The notes beneath the pieces are model-generated. The model was not told the DNA's origin, did not search any database, and was given only the letters and a program-made list of their open reading frames with translations. Below, piece by piece: positions 1 through 10,590 of a stretch of 64,000 nt of DNA. This DNA is from Leclercia sp. S52 (GTDB lineage: Bacteria; Pseudomonadota; Gammaproteobacteria; Enterobacterales; Enterobacteriaceae): NCBI RefSeq assembly GCF_039727615.1, contig NZ_CP152474.1:1674001-1738000 (forward strand). Direction: 5' to 3'. Within the stretch, counting starts at the first letter, position 1. Each line of letters starts with the position of its first letter. The translations under genes were made by a program, and so were the position numbers.

Positions 1-420
1 GATCAGGCGACGGTTAACAATGCGTTTGAAGTGAATACGGTAGGTCACTTTTTTCGCGGTCGGCAGAACCTGACCGGTGAATTTCACTTCGCCAACGCCC
101 AGGGCGCGGCCTTTGCCTTCGCCACCCAGCCAGCCGAGGTAGAAACCAACCAGCTGCCACATCGCGTCCAGACCCAGGCAGCCTGGCATCACCGGATCGC
201 CAATAAAGTGGCAACCAAAGAACCACAGGTCCGGATTGATATCGAGCTCTGCTTCTACGTAACCCTTATCGAAGTTGCCGCCGGTTTCCGTCATCTTCAC
301 GACACGGTCCATCATCAGCATGTTCGGGGCCGGTAACTGCGGGCCTTTCGCGCCAAACAGTTCACCGCGACCAGAGGCAAGAAGATCTTCTTTTGTATAG
401 GATTCGCGTTTATCTACCAT
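1..420 (-). CDS. fabA: 3-hydroxydecanoyl-ACP dehydratase/isomerase FabA (partial, 3' end outside window)
   Basis: FabA dehydrates 3-hydroxydecanoyl-ACP and isomerises trans-2- to cis-3-decenoyl-ACP. This is the step that commits carbon to unsaturated fatty acids in the cytosol. The first 140 codons are visible, of about 172 in the family, and the gene runs off the left edge. The product begins [14 protein letters not shown]. It carries the dehydratase signature [15 protein letters not shown], with the catalytic His71 (GCHF) and Asp85 (LDAMW), counting Met as 1. The gene follows lonH on the same strand after a 68-base gap that contains a FabR-type palindrome, so it is probably transcribed from its own promoter. 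Identity is essentially certain. Confidence 0.97.
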
Positions 421-458
421 GTTCTCAGTATGCCTTATTTTAGTGAAGGACGCAGGAT

Positions 459-476
459 AGCTAACACGTGTACGCT
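459..476. promoter_or_regulatory. FabR-type operator in the fabA promoter
   Basis: The 18-base near-palindrome agctaacacgtgtacgct lies 39 bases upstream of the fabA start. It matches what is known of FabR sites at fabA and fabB (AGCGTACA..TGT-type palindromes). FabR represses these genes when unsaturated acyl chains are abundant. The assignment rests on the motif and its position; binding is inferred. Confidence 0.6.
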
Positions 477-488
477 GAACAAGTCCGA

Positions 489-2249
489 TCAGTTTGGCGT
501 GAACCAGTTCAACCAGCGTAACGGCCAGGGATAACGATGGCGTGCTTCCTGCTGTGTTGCCTGCGCAATACGCTCCTGGATGGTATGCATCAGCGTTGTC
601 TGCCCTTCGGCATCCCACTCCAGGTTTGTCAGTAAGGGTAGCGCATCTGCAATATCTTCGATCGCCCAGAGGCTGAATTGTTCCTCTTCTACCGCGGTCA
701 GCAGCTCCTGGCTGAGGCTGAGATGACGAACGTTCGGCAGGGGAATAATGACGCCCTGTTTACCGCTCAGCCCGCGCTGCTGGCAGACGGTAAAGAAGCC
801 TTCGATCTTCTCGTTCAGACCGCCGACCGGCTGCGCGCGACCAAACTGATCCACCGAACCGGTAATGGCAATGCTCTGATTCACCGGCACATCGGCCAGG
901 GCGCTAATTAACGCACAGAGTTCTGCCATCGAGGCGCTGTCGCCATCGACTTCGCTGTAAGACTGTTCAAAGGTCAGGGAGGCGGTGAAGGGGATCTGCT
1001 GCTCAAGCTGCAGTTCCGACATCAGATAAGCCTGCATAATCATCATGCCCTTGGCGTGAATGTTCCCGCCCAGCTCGGCTTTACGTTCCACGTCGATAAA
1101 CTCACCGTCACCGATGTGCACGACGCAGCTGATACGAGACGGCTCGCCAAAGGCGCGCGGATGGCCAGGGAACTCAATCACCGACAGGGCGTTGATCTGT
1201 CCGACGCGTTCACCTTCGGTTTCGACCAGGATCTGCTCCAGCAGGATCTCGTCCTGCATGCGATCCGCAAGGTAGCCTTCGCGCCACTCTCGCTGCACCA
1301 GCATCTGGGAGAGCTGTTCGCCGGTAATAGTGTCGTCTTCGGTCATGGCCGCAGCTTCACGCAGCTGCTTACCCAGCCAGAGGGGACAAAGCGGCAGGGT
1401 CTCCTGATCGCCAGTGTAGCGCACCGCTTCGCGGATCAGCACCGGCCAGGCATCTGCCGCCAGGGTTGGCAGCTGCGCGCGTTCACAGACGGCATGTACC
1501 CACTGGAGCCATTGCAGCATATCTTCGGCGTCCGCGATCTGCGTGCTGTCTTCAAACTCGCTGTATACCACCTGGTCGGCCAGCTCGGGTTCCATCTCTT
1601 GGAAATCGGCCAGCGCTTCGCGATCGCCAATCAGCACCACTTTCAGGGAGAGCGGCATAGAAGGCACGGCGACCGGAAGAGGGCGTGACTCATCATAGGC
1701 TACCCAGTCAAAGCGCTGCTGGCTGACGCTGTTTTTCAGGCGCATCCACAGCAGAGGCTGGGCCAGAAGCGTGCGCAGGGAGATGAGCAACACGCCGCCG
1801 TTGGCCTGATGAACCAGGCCGGGATGCAGGGTCAGCTCGCCGTTAAACTGGCGCAGGCAGCCAAACAGCTGTTCTGCTTCTGTCCAGCCCGCCGGGACAA
1901 TGTTGCCTGTGACCGCAAAACGGCCATCGGGTACGGTTGCCGGTTCAAAGGTAACAGTACGGCCGTCAATGCTGTACTCACCCCCAAAGACCGTCCCGGT
2001 TTCTGGTTGCAGCTGCCGCATGGCATCCGCCAGAAGACTCAGGTACTCCGCTTCGTCTGGCGCTTTCAACAACATGAATGGTGAGGTTGCCCACGGGCTT
2101 AACACCTGCTCCAGTGCGTAATGCAAGCGGGGCTGTGTGTCGCTGAGGATATATTCGTGTTCTTTCGCGAGATCTGGCTGTGCAAACAGTTCCTGATAGC
2201 TATCGGTATCCGGAACCAGGTCACGCCATGCAAGTTTCGTAATGGTCAA
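489..2249 (-). CDS. lonH: Lon protease homologue LonH (YcbZ)
   Basis: A 586-residue Lon-family serine protease homologue. Residues 1-330 correspond to a divergent N-terminal and ATPase-like part. Residues about 340-550 form the Lon proteolytic domain. The Ser-Lys dyad is intact: Ser438 in DGDSAS and Lys481 in GGLNEKIEG. In E. coli the equivalent gene sits in the same place next to fabA and matP, and its cellular role is poorly defined. It is divergent from matP with 186 bases between the starts. The length matches the E. coli protein. The family and position are clear; the substrate is unknown. Confidence 0.93.
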
Positions 2250-2435
2250 AGTTGATGTTTTTTAGTCAGAAGTAAAACGATGGAGTATACCGTAAGGCGC
2301 AGGCTCTGCCCATGAGGGAATGGGCGTTTCCGGAGATGAATGCATCGCCGCGTATCACAGGATATGATTTCTTTTCAGCAGATTGCCAAAAAACTGATAT
2401 TCTGAACACAGTTACACGGTCACACTGAGATCGCG

Positions 2436-2891
2436 ATGAAATACCAACAACTGGAAAATCTCGAAAGCGGCTGGAAATGGAAGTATCTGGTCAAAAAACA
2501 CCGTGAAGGGGAATTGATCACGTGCTACCTCGAAGCCAGTGCTGCAAAAGAAGCTGTAGATTTATTGCTGACCCTCGAAAACGAACCCATTCTGGTCAAC
2601 GGCTGGATAGATAAACACATCAATCCGGCGCTACTGAACCGCATGAAGCAGACCATCCGCGCGCGGCGAAAACGGCATTTTAATGCTGAGCACCAGCATA
2701 CCCGGAAGAAGTCGATCGATCTGGAGTTTATGGTCTGGCAACGTCTGGCCGGGCTTGCCCAGCGCCGCGGAAAAACCTTGTCAGAGACCATCGTGCAGCT
2801 GATTGAAGATGCGGAACATAAAGAGAAGTACGCCAGTCAGATGTCCACCCTGAAAACCGATTTGCAGGCGCTGCTTTCCGGTAAGAAGTAG
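2436..2891 (+). CDS. matP: Ter macrodomain organiser MatP
   Basis: MatP binds matS sites in the replication terminus region. It condenses the Ter macrodomain and links it to the division site through ZapB. The 151-residue product opens [18 protein letters not shown] and has the basic, helical N-terminal domain. A ribbon-helix-helix DNA-binding segment follows around residues 88-125 ([12 protein letters not shown], then [15 protein letters not shown]), and then a C-terminal coiled coil. Its place between lonH and ompA is the conserved enterobacterial one. It ends just before a terminator shared with the convergent ompA. Confidence 0.96.
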   Translation: MKYQQLENLESGWKWKYLVKKHREGELITCYLEASAAKEAVDLLLTLENEPILVNGWIDKHINPALLNRMKQTIRARRKRHFNAEHQHTRKKSIDLEFMVWQRLAGLAQRRGKTLSETIVQLIEDAEHKEKYASQMSTLKTDLQALLSGKK

Positions 2892-2914
2892 TGTTTTACT
2901 TTTCTTCAGACAAT

Positions 2915-2945
2915 AAAAAACCCCGCAACATGGCGGGGTTTTTTT
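2915..2945. terminator. Bidirectional terminator between matP and ompA
   Basis: A hairpin with stem aaccccgc / gcggggtt and loop aacatg, flanked by A6 on the left and T7 on the right. It can therefore end transcripts from both matP (+) and ompA (-). Confidence 0.85.
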
Positions 2946-2958
2946 ATAAGACGATAAC

Positions 2959-4014
2959 TTATGCCGCTGGCTGAGTTACAACGTCTTTGATGCCTTTAAC
3001 TTCGATCTCTACGCGACGATCTGGTGCCAGGCAGTCGATCAGTGCAGCGCGAGCTTTCACGTTGTCACAGGTAGAACCGGTAACTGGGTTAGATTCGCCC
3101 ATACCACGTGGGGAGATCTTGTTAGCCGGGATACCTTTAGAGATCAGGTAGTCAACAACGGACTGAGCACGTTTCTCGGACAGACCCTGGTTGTAAGCGT
3201 CAGAACCGATACGGTCGGTGTAGCCCAGAACCACTACGGAACCATCTTTAGGATCCAGGTTGCTCAGCTGGGTGTACAGCTGATCCAGTGCCTGCTGACC
3301 TTCTGGTTTCAGGGTTGCTTTGTTGAAGTTGAACAGAACGTCAGACTTCAGAGTGAAGTGCTTGGTCTGTACTTCTGGAGCTGGTGCTGGAGCTGGAGCA
3401 ACGATTGGCGCTGCTTCTTCCTGCTGGCCGAAACGGTAGGAAACACCTACGCTCAGCATGCCGTTGTCTGGACGAACACCAACGGTGTTGCCGTCGCCGA
3501 TGTTGTTAACCCACTGGTATTCCAGACGGGTAGCAACGTCACGGGTCATTGCCCACTCAACGCCACCTGCGAATACTGGAGATACGCCAGTGTCGTGGTC
3601 GTCGCCAGCGATGCTGTTGCTGGAGTCTGCACGCCATACCATGCCGCCCAGACGGGTGTAGATGTCTACAGCGTCATTTACTGGGTAGCCCAGTTTAGCA
3701 GTCAGCTGAACGCCCTGTGCTTTGAAAGCACCGTTAACGTTGTCGCCTTTGTAAGGCATGCGGCCCAGCCAGTCGTAGCCCATTTCGAAGCCAACGTACG
3801 GGTTAACCTGATAACCACCGAACGCGCCTGCGCCCAGCTGGCTTTCGTGAGTTGGGCCGTCGTTGTTCAGAGCGTCGTTATACCAGCCAGTGTCATGGAA
3901 CTGAGACCAGCCCAGTTTAGCACCTGCATACCAGGTATTATCTTTCGGAGCGGCCTGCGCTACGGTAGCGAAACCTGCCAGTGCCACTGCAATCGCGATA
4001 GCTGTCTTTTTCAT
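2959..4014 (-). CDS. ompA: Outer membrane protein A
   Basis: OmpA anchors the outer membrane to peptidoglycan and is a phage and colicin receptor. The 351-residue precursor starts at [10 protein letters not shown], chosen because gaggcg lies 6 bases upstream and the signal peptide ends AQA/APKDN. An in-frame upstream extension exists but lies in the mRNA leader. Residues 22-195 form the eight-stranded barrel. A proline-alanine hinge (PAPAPAPE) follows. The C-terminal OmpA-like domain has the diaminopimelate-binding region and a Cys pair (TCDN, DCLAP). The gene is transcribed away from sulA behind a long structured leader. Confidence 0.98.
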   Translation of the reverse strand: MKKTAIAIAVALAGFATVAQAAPKDNTWYAGAKLGWSQFHDTGWYNDALNNDGPTHESQLGAGAFGGYQVNPYVGFEMGYDWLGRMPYKGDNVNGAFKAQGVQLTAKLGYPVNDAVDIYTRLGGMVWRADSSNSIAGDDHDTGVSPVFAGGVEWAMTRDVATRLEYQWVNNIGDGNTVGVRPDNGMLSVGVSYRFGQQEEAAPIVAPAPAPAPEVQTKHFTLKSDVLFNFNKATLKPEGQQALDQLYTQLSNLDPKDGSVVVLGYTDRIGSDAYNQGLSEKRAQSVVDYLISKGIPANKISPRGMGESNPVTGSTCDNVKARAALIDCLAPDRRVEIEVKGIKDVVTQPAA

Positions 4015-4190
4015 TTTTTGCGCCTCGTTATCATCCAAAAATCGCCATGAGAATCTCAATGAGAGTCACGGTTAAATCCTTCACCGGGGGGCGGGGACAA
4101 AGAGTAAAGCTACCGATATCTTCGGTTTAGGCCGAGCACCCCTGGCGATGTAAAGTCTACAACGTACCTGAAAACTTACAAGTGTGAACT
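4015..4190 (-). promoter_or_regulatory. ompA promoter and stabilising 5' leader
   Basis: On the minus strand a -10 of the form TAGACT lies near 4155-4160. The transcript should begin at about 4146 (gccaggggtgctcgg). This gives a leader of about 132 bases, as in E. coli, where the same leader folds into stem-loops that protect ompA mRNA from RNase E. Its 3' end around the Shine-Dalgarno sequence is the known target of the sRNA MicA. The rest of the gap up to sulA (4191-4367) holds no gene. It contains a small GC-rich hairpin near 4275-4300 that probably ends sulA transcription. The start site is inferred by similarity. Confidence 0.75.
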
Positions 4191-4367
4191 CCGTCAGGCA
4201 TATGAAAAAAAAGTTTTGTATACACAATATTTAACATTTATGGCGAAGATTTAGGCGTGCTAAACTGGAGGAAGCCGCGGCAGACAAGACTTGTCGCGGC
4301 TTTTAGAAAGGGAACCAATGGCGTACAGCGCTTGCAAAAAAAATTCCAGGAAAACTCTTATTTTTAC

Positions 4368-4880
4368 TTAATGATACAAATTCGAGTGAATTTTTAGCCC
4401 AGAAAGGTGTCCGTTGCCCAGAGCATTCATTCGAACAGGACGCATAATAAAGCCCAGTGCGTTACCTTCTTCGGCCGCTTCGGCCAGGCGATGTTGTTCC
4501 GTTTCGGTTAATTCTTCCGTAAACCAGCCAATCACCACGCTGTAATTCCCGGTACGCAGGGCCCTCACCATCGATTCTACAGTATGGCAGGGATCCATCT
4601 GGCTCACCTGCATCACTTTAGTCAGCGGTAAACCTGCGGATTGTACCCATTCACGGCTCAATTTCTGCTGCGGCGTCAGCCACAGCTGCCAGCGATCCTG
4701 CTGACCAAGCTGCTGTAACAGGGGCAGCAATAACAGCTGCGTCATCATGGGCTGGTCTTCACGGTAAAGCACTTCACTAATCAGCCCGGTGGACATGTAC
4801 GCAGCAGCGGAACTCCGTGCACTTTTGCCAGCGGAAGAAGAGAAAGTTGTTGAACGGTTTGCATAGCCTGAAGAGTACAT
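4368..4880 (-). CDS. sulA: SOS cell-division inhibitor SulA
   Basis: SulA is made in the SOS response and blocks septation by sequestering FtsZ until Lon degrades it. The 170-residue product starts [11 protein letters not shown]. This start gives the usual length (169 in E. coli), and a LexA box lies just upstream; the longer open frame runs through the operator. The FtsZ-binding core, the [13 protein letters not shown] region and the C-terminal Lon recognition tail ending HSNLYH are present. It is divergent from sxy. Confidence 0.95.
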   Translation of the reverse strand: MYSSGYANRSTTFSSSAGKSARSSAAAYMSTGLISEVLYREDQPMMTQLLLLPLLQQLGQQDRWQLWLTPQQKLSREWVQSAGLPLTKVMQVSQMDPCHTVESMVRALRTGNYSVVIGWFTEELTETEQHRLAEAAEEGNALGFIMRPVRMNALGNGHLSGLKIHSNLYH

Positions 4881-4900
4881 AATCAATCCAGCCCTGTAGT

Positions 4901-4920
4901 TACTGTATGGATATACAGTA
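4901..4920. promoter_or_regulatory. LexA (SOS) box of sulA
   Basis: The 20-mer tactgtatggatatacagta contains the invariant CTGT-N8-ACAG and is nearly a perfect palindrome. It lies 20 bases upstream of the sulA start codon, overlapping the promoter, as in E. coli. Confidence 0.95.
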
Positions 4921-5097
4921 ACCCCTGTACGTCTAAAGATCAACCTCATTTTCGGAAAGCTCCTCGCAAATTTGGTTTGTTATTCAGACCGATTGAAAAA
5001 TCATCTTGCCGTTCGATCATAACTTACCTATTTTTTGGCTAACGGATCCGTTAACAAACGACTTTACTATTACTGCATGATTTAAAAGGGAAATATC

Positions 5098-5724
5098 ATG
5101 AAAAAGTTATCCTATGAGCGGATCTATCAATCTACGAAATATCTTTCATCACTCGGTGATGTTGAGCATCGGGCCCTGTTCGGCGGATACACCCTGGCGG
5201 TGGATGATGCGGTCTTTGCGATGGTCTCAGAGGGGGAGTTATACCTGCGCGCCTGTGAAGAGAGCGCACAGTACTGCGTCAAAAATGCCTCCTCTTACTT
5301 AACGCTGGTGAAGCGGGGGCGCGCGGTATTGCTGAACTATTACCGTGTCGATGAGGCGCTCTGGCAGGATCGGGATAAGCTCCTGCAGCTCTCCTCATTT
5401 GCCCTCGAAGCCGCGCGGCGGGAGCGCCGCGAGCGGTACAAGCGCGACAGGCTGAAAGATTTACCCAATCTCACCTTTCAGCTTGAGATCCTGCTAAACG
5501 AGGCGGGCATCAGCAACGAAGAGGCGTTACGCACCCTCGGCGCCGAGAAGTGCTGGCTGAAGATCAGGGAACTTAACAAGCACCTGAGCTACAAGGTGCT
5601 GTTTGCGCTGGAAGGGGCAATCGTCGGTCTGCACGAGGCGGCGCTCCCGGAGAACAGACGCCGGGAGCTGGTGGAGTGGTACAAAAGGCTGCCGGTGGAT
5701 AACAGCACTCACTCTGGCAGTTGA
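5098..5724 (+). CDS. sxy: Competence regulator Sxy/TfoX
   Basis: Sxy acts with CRP to activate CRP-S promoters of DNA-uptake genes. The 208-residue protein has an N-terminal TfoX domain (residues 1-100, with FGGYTLAVDD and GELYLRA) and a helix-hairpin-helix-like C-terminal domain (residues 115-195, ILLNEAGISNEEALRTLGAEKCW). aaaggg precedes the start at a suitable distance. The last 16 bases overlap the convergent 3' end of yccS. Length and location match E. coli. Confidence 0.95.
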   Translation: MKKLSYERIYQSTKYLSSLGDVEHRALFGGYTLAVDDAVFAMVSEGELYLRACEESAQYCVKNASSYLTLVKRGRAVLLNYYRVDEALWQDRDKLLQLSSFALEAARRERRERYKRDRLKDLPNLTFQLEILLNEAGISNEEALRTLGAEKCWLKIRELNKHLSYKVLFALEGAIVGLHEAALPENRRRELVEWYKRLPVDNSTHSGS

Positions 5725-7844
5725 TTAACGTGCTGCTGTAAACGACAAATTTCTGGCAGCAACGCGATAAGCAGACCGATTTGCTGCAGCACCAGCGGCG
5801 CTTTGCTCTCGGCACCCGGTTCAATATGCGAAATGCGTTGCGCCAGTTCGGTCAGAGCCTGCTGAACCCGAGGTTCATCCGCCGGGCGTTGATGCAGCGC
5901 ATCATCTACATAGCAAACGGCATCATCAAGCAATGCCAGGATGGCTGGGCTGGTCAGCCGCTCGCGGTGCGCACCCAACGCCGAAATGTAGCTGGTAAAG
6001 GTGTGGTTCAGGCACAACAGACGGAACGCAACCTCGCGCGTTTCCGCTGTCGCCCGCGGTTCCGTGGACATGTTTGAGACTACCGACGCCAGTTCCGCGT
6101 CGCGGTTATAGGCATCACGCCGGGCAATGCGATACGCCAGGCGATTATCGCGGCCCTGATGATACTGCTCAAGGATGGCATCCAGATACCGGCAGTTGGC
6201 ATTCATCGCCTGATCCAGCACGCGCGGCAGATTACGGAAGCGCCAGTCTGGCCAGATAAAGCTTACTGCGGCCCAGGCAATGGCGCAGCCAATCAGGGTA
6301 TCGATGACGCGCGGTAGCGCCACTTCAAAGCCTTCCCCGAGCAGGTTGAAACAGAGCAACACCAGCAGGGTAATAAACATGGTGGCATGCGCGTACTGAA
6401 CATTGCGAAACGCAAAAAACAGCACCCCGGTGATCACAATCAAGATCAGCTGGCCTTCCAGGGAGGGAACGAAGTAGAGGATGGGCAGCCCGATGGCGAC
6501 CCCGACCAGCGTACCGATAATACGCAGCGCCAGCCGGTGGCGGGTGGCATTGTAGTTCGGCTGACAGACAAACAGGCTGGTCAGCAAAATCCAGTAGCCG
6601 TGATTAAGCCCGGTTATCTGTATAAAGGCATAGCCAATACAAAGTACTAGCGACATCCTCACCGCATGGCGGAACAGCGCTGATTCCGGTGAAAAGTTGC
6701 GGCTTAAGCGCAGCCACATATCGCTGAAACCGTGCAGGCTATCGTCGGCAAGCTGGTTCTCCACATCATTGCGGGGCATAGCCAGCGCCTGCTCGGATTC
6801 GATGGTGGCGAGCTGGGCGTCAATGGCGCGCAGGTTGTTCAGCAGAAAACCCAGCGCTTTCATCTGTTCTGCTGAGGTCCCGCTGGCCTGGACGCGATCG
6901 AGCGCCGCATCCAGGTGCGTGAAGGCCCGCTCAAACCGTGGATCGTGCTGATAGGGGGTGCGCAGCAGGATAGATCGTGACAGCTGATGGCAGGCCTGCG
7001 ACTGCATGGAGAGCAGGCGCTGGAAGCGAAACATCACGTCGCTGTAGCGAAACTTCTCGCGCAGATCGGCGTACTGAATATGCGAGGAGCTGGCGCGCTC
7101 GTGAATATCCTGCGCCACAAAGTAGTAGTGCAGGGTGCGGCGGGTGCCGCGCTGACCGCGATCGCCGCGCAACCGGGTAAGCAGCGAGGCTTTAGTCTGG
7201 TTCAGCGTGGTCACCAGCTGGCCGTTCGCCAGCGCCAGATCGTACAGCGGCGCCTGGCCATCGCCTTCAATGTCCGGGTCAAAGAGCCGGGACTTGAGCT
7301 CCAGATAGTGCGCCAGCTGCTCATAGCTGCGGGCCAGATTGTCCTGCAAGGGGCGAATGGGGAAAATCAGGTGTCCGGCCAGGGTAAGCAGGTTATACCA
7401 GACAGCCCCCAGCAACAGCAGAACCGGCTGCTGATACCACTGGTCGTAAAGCGACACCCCCAGCATGGTATAGATAGCAATCAGCAGCGCGCCAAAGGCA
7501 ATGGTGGCGTAGCGCTGTCCCAGCCCGCCCAGCAGGATGAATACGCTGGTGGAGAGCATCAGGCCGATGGCGAACAGCCACGGCCAGGGGAAAAGCAGCT
7601 CTACCGACGCCGAGGCGATAAAAAAGCAGATCAGCGTGATCACCAGATTGCGCAGCCGACCGGCGAGACGGTCATCCAGATCGGCCAGCGCACCGGCCAC
7701 GACGCCCAGCGTCAGCGGAATGGTGAGCTTCACGTCGCCCAGCCACCAGGGCAGGGCGGTGCTGCCGCACAGGGCAATAAAGATCCTGACGTTATACAGC
7801 CAGGCGCTGTTGAGGGTGTAGCGGCGAAGCAGCGGGCTTAGCAT
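5709..7844 (-). CDS. yccS: FUSC-family inner membrane protein YccS
   Basis: A 711-residue inner membrane protein of the YccS/YhfK group, distantly related to FusC/AaeB efflux proteins. It has two hydrophobic blocks of about six segments each (residues about 20-150 and 400-540). Each is followed by a soluble, arginine-rich helical region. No substrate is established. The gene lies 18 bases downstream of yccF on the same strand, so the two are probably co-transcribed. Confidence 0.88.
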   Translation of the reverse strand: MLSPLLRRYTLNSAWLYNVRIFIALCGSTALPWWLGDVKLTIPLTLGVVAGALADLDDRLAGRLRNLVITLICFFIASASVELLFPWPWLFAIGLMLSTSVFILLGGLGQRYATIAFGALLIAIYTMLGVSLYDQWYQQPVLLLLGAVWYNLLTLAGHLIFPIRPLQDNLARSYEQLAHYLELKSRLFDPDIEGDGQAPLYDLALANGQLVTTLNQTKASLLTRLRGDRGQRGTRRTLHYYFVAQDIHERASSSHIQYADLREKFRYSDVMFRFQRLLSMQSQACHQLSRSILLRTPYQHDPRFERAFTHLDAALDRVQASGTSAEQMKALGFLLNNLRAIDAQLATIESEQALAMPRNDVENQLADDSLHGFSDMWLRLSRNFSPESALFRHAVRMSLVLCIGYAFIQITGLNHGYWILLTSLFVCQPNYNATRHRLALRIIGTLVGVAIGLPILYFVPSLEGQLILIVITGVLFFAFRNVQYAHATMFITLLVLLCFNLLGEGFEVALPRVIDTLIGCAIAWAAVSFIWPDWRFRNLPRVLDQAMNANCRYLDAILEQYHQGRDNRLAYRIARRDAYNRDAELASVVSNMSTEPRATAETREVAFRLLCLNHTFTSYISALGAHRERLTSPAILALLDDAVCYVDDALHQRPADEPRVQQALTELAQRISHIEPGAESKAPLVLQQIGLLIALLPEICRLQQHVNQLPE

Positions 7845-7862
7845 GAGCGCTCGGGATCCTTG

Positions 7863-8309
7863 TTACGGAAAACGACGGCGGGCGTTGGCTTCCCGGGCGG
7901 CGCGGGCCACTTCTACCGGAACGACCCGGCGTCCGACAGGCCACAGGGCAATGGCGGCAATTTTGAAATTGGCGATCCCGACCGGGATACCAATAAGCGT
8001 AATGCACTGGGCGATCCCCGCCGCAATGTGCATGACACACAGCCACCAGCCGAAGAAGATCAGCCACAGGATGTTGAGCAGTGTTCCGCCGGTGTTCATC
8101 AGCGCGTTTTTGCTGCCAGGCTCCAGCTCATCCACGTGGACCGCTTCATTACCGTACGGAACCAGCGACAGTTTGGTGATCTCCCAGCAGGAACGGGTCA
8201 GCGGCAGGGTGAAGATCAGCACCACGCTGATCAGCGTTGCCAGCAGCCAGGCGAGCGTGGTGGCAAAACCACCGAGGACAAAATTCAAAATATTCAGAAC
8301 GGTACGCAT
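7863..8309 (-). CDS. yccF: YccF domain inner membrane protein
   Basis: A 148-residue membrane protein with two YccF domains (hydrophobic blocks at residues 1-45 and 60-125, including GWWLCVMHI and GIPVGIANFK). The role is unknown. gagg sits 4 bases before the start codon. It heads the yccF-yccS pair and is divergent from helD. Confidence 0.88.
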   Translation of the reverse strand: MRTVLNILNFVLGGFATTLAWLLATLISVVLIFTLPLTRSCWEITKLSLVPYGNEAVHVDELEPGSKNALMNTGGTLLNILWLIFFGWWLCVMHIAAGIAQCITLIGIPVGIANFKIAAIALWPVGRRVVPVEVARAAREANARRRFP

Positions 8310-8432
8310 AAAACCTCAATTCTTTCCGTAATGTTGAAGCCCTGCTGATTGTAACGTTTTTTTGCGCTGGAGCACCTGAAAACTGGCAGTTAAACTATCA
8401 GGCAATTACTCACGTTGTGGATCGGGCTGGAC

Positions 8433-10488
8433 ATGGAACTGAAAGCAACTTCGTTAGGCAAGCGCCTGGCACAACATCCGTACGACAAAGTCGTTCTGCT
8501 CAACGCCGGGGTGAAAGTCTCAGGTGAACGCCACGAATACCTCATTCCCTTCAATCAGCTGCTGGCGATTCACTGCAAGCGCGGCCTGGTCTGGGGCGAG
8601 CTGGAGTTTGTCCTGCCGGAAGAGAAAGTGGTGCGGCTGCACGGTACGGAGTGGGCGGAAACCCAGCGTTTTCACCATCATCTGAACACGCTCTGGCAGC
8701 AATGGAGTGCTGAAATGAGTGAGGTGGCGGCGCAGGTGCTGCAAAACGCGCTGAATGACATCGCCACCAGCAACGCGCAAAACAGCTGGATGACGCGGGA
8801 TAAAACGCAGGGCCTGCAGCAAAAGATTAACCAGGCGATCCAGGCCCTTCCGCTGTCGGTTTCACGTCTGGAGGAGTTCGATAACTGCCGGGACGCCTGG
8901 CGTCAGTGCCGGGCCTGGCTGGAGGATATTGACCAGAGCCGGCTGGCGCATAACCAGGCGTGGACCACCGCCATGCTCAGCCAGTATGCTGACTTTTTTT
9001 GCCGGTATTGAGTCTTCCCCTTTGAATCCGGCCCAGGCCCGGGCGGTGGTTAACGGTGAGCAGTCGCTGCTGGTGCTGGCGGGAGCCGGCAGCGGTAAAA
9101 CCTCGGTGCTGGTGGCGCGGGCGGGCTGGCTGCTGACCCGCAATGAAGCCGTTCCCGAGCAAATCTTACTCCTGGCCTTTGGCCGTAAGGCAGCCCAGGA
9201 GATGGATGAGCGGATCGAGGCGCGGCTGCACACCCGCGACATTACCGCCAGAACCTTCCACTCCCTGGCCCTGCACATCATCCAGCAGGGGAGCAAAAAG
9301 GTGCCGGTCGTCAGCAAGCTTGAGAATGACACCGTGGCGCGGCAACAGATTTTTATCGAGGCCTGGAAACAGCAGTGCAGTGAGAAAAAAGCGCAGGCCA
9401 AGGGCTGGCGTCAGTGGCTCGAAGAGGAGCTTGACTGGAGCGTACCGGAAGGCAGTTTCTGGCAAAACGAGAAGCTGGCGCGTCGGCTGGCTCCGCGGCT
9501 CGATCGCTGGGTAAGCCTGATGCGGATGCACGGCGGCGCGCAGGCCGAGATGATTGCCGGTGCGCCCGAAGAGGTCCGGGCCCTGTTCTCAAAACGGGTG
9601 AAGTTAATGGCCCCGCTGTTAAAAGCGTGGAAAACCGCCCTCAAGGAAGAAAATGCCGTCGATTTTTCCGGGTTGATCCATCAGGCGATCGTGATCCTCG
9701 AGAAAGGCCGCTTTATCAGCCCCTGGAAGCACATCCTGGTGGACGAGTTTCAGGATATCTCCCCCCAGCGCGCGGCGCTGCTGGCAGCGCTGCGGGCGCA
9801 GAATAAGCACACCACCCTCTTTGCCGTGGGGGATGACTGGCAGGCGATCTACCGCTTTAGCGGCGCGCAACTGTCACTGACCACGGCGTTTCATCACTAC
9901 TTTGGCGAGGGCGATCGCTGCGATCTCGACACCACCTACCGCTTCAATAACCGGATCGGTGAGATCGCCAACCGGTTTATCCAGCAGAACCCGCACCAGC
10001 TGGCAAAACCGCTGAACAGCCTGTCGGCAGGCGATAAAAAAGCGGTCACGCTGCTGGCTGAAGATCAGCTCGATGCCCTGCTGGATAAACTGAGCGGTTA
10101 CGCCAGGCCGGAAGAGCGCATTCTGGTGCTGGCGCGCTATCACCACCTCAAGCCCGCCAGCCTGGAGAAAGCCGCGACCCGCTGGCCGAAACTGCAGCTC
10201 GATTTTTTGACCATTCACGCCAGCAAGGGGCAGCAGGCAGATTACGTCATTGTGGTGGGGTTGCAGGAAGGGAGCGATGGTTTCCCGGCACCTGCGCGTG
10301 AATCGGTGATGGAGCAAGCGCTGCTACCTGAGGTGGAAGATTTTCCCGATGCCGAGGAGCGGCGGTTGTTGTACGTGGCGATAACCCGCGCCCGTCACCG
10401 CGTCTGGCTGCTGTTTAACAAAGAGCAGCCTTCACGCTTTGTGGACATGTTGAAAGAGATTGATGTGCCGGTGGCGCGAAAACCGTAG
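8433..10488 (+). pseudogene. helD: DNA helicase IV (HelD), frameshifted at a T7 run
   Basis: HelD is a 3'-5' UvrD/Rep-type helicase. The first frame starts MELKATSLGK and breaks at the T run 8994-9000. With six T in place of seven the reading passes from YADFF into AGIESSPLNPAQ and gives exactly 684 residues, the E. coli length. The remainder is intact: Walker A AGAGSGKTS at about residue 214, Walker B VDEFQD, the FAVGDDWQAIYRF motif, and C-terminal helicase motifs THASKGQQAD and YVAITRARHR. The single-base cause and full conservation on both sides argue for a sequence error rather than decay. Confidence 0.9.
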
Positions 10489-10497
10489 CGATAATTT

Positions 10498-10584
10498 GCC
10501 CGGCGGCGCTTCGCTTGCGCGGGCCTACGGGTTGTGCGGTTTGTGGTTTTTGTAGGCCGGGTAAGGCGAAGCCGCCACCCGGCA
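10498..10584. repeat. BIME: two inverted REP elements
   Basis: Two REP-like palindromic units in opposite orientation (10498-10530 and about 10551-10584) are separated by about 20 bases. They are built from the gccgg..ggcgcttcgc..cgggcctac theme. They lie between the convergent ends of helD and mgsA, the usual place for such elements. Confidence 0.8.
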
Positions 10585-10590
10585 GGGCCA

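Noticed and set aside
1056..1688. Long plus-strand frames antisense to lonH and similar long frames opposite yccS, the porin and the permease
   Set aside because: They are shadows caused by high GC codon bias of the real genes, with no ribosome sites or recognisable domains.
8994..9000. Phase-variable homopolymer switches in helD and the other broken genes
   Set aside because: Housekeeping genes such as rlmI and helD are not expected to phase-vary, and the same +1 pattern in functionally unrelated genes is better explained by sequencing error.
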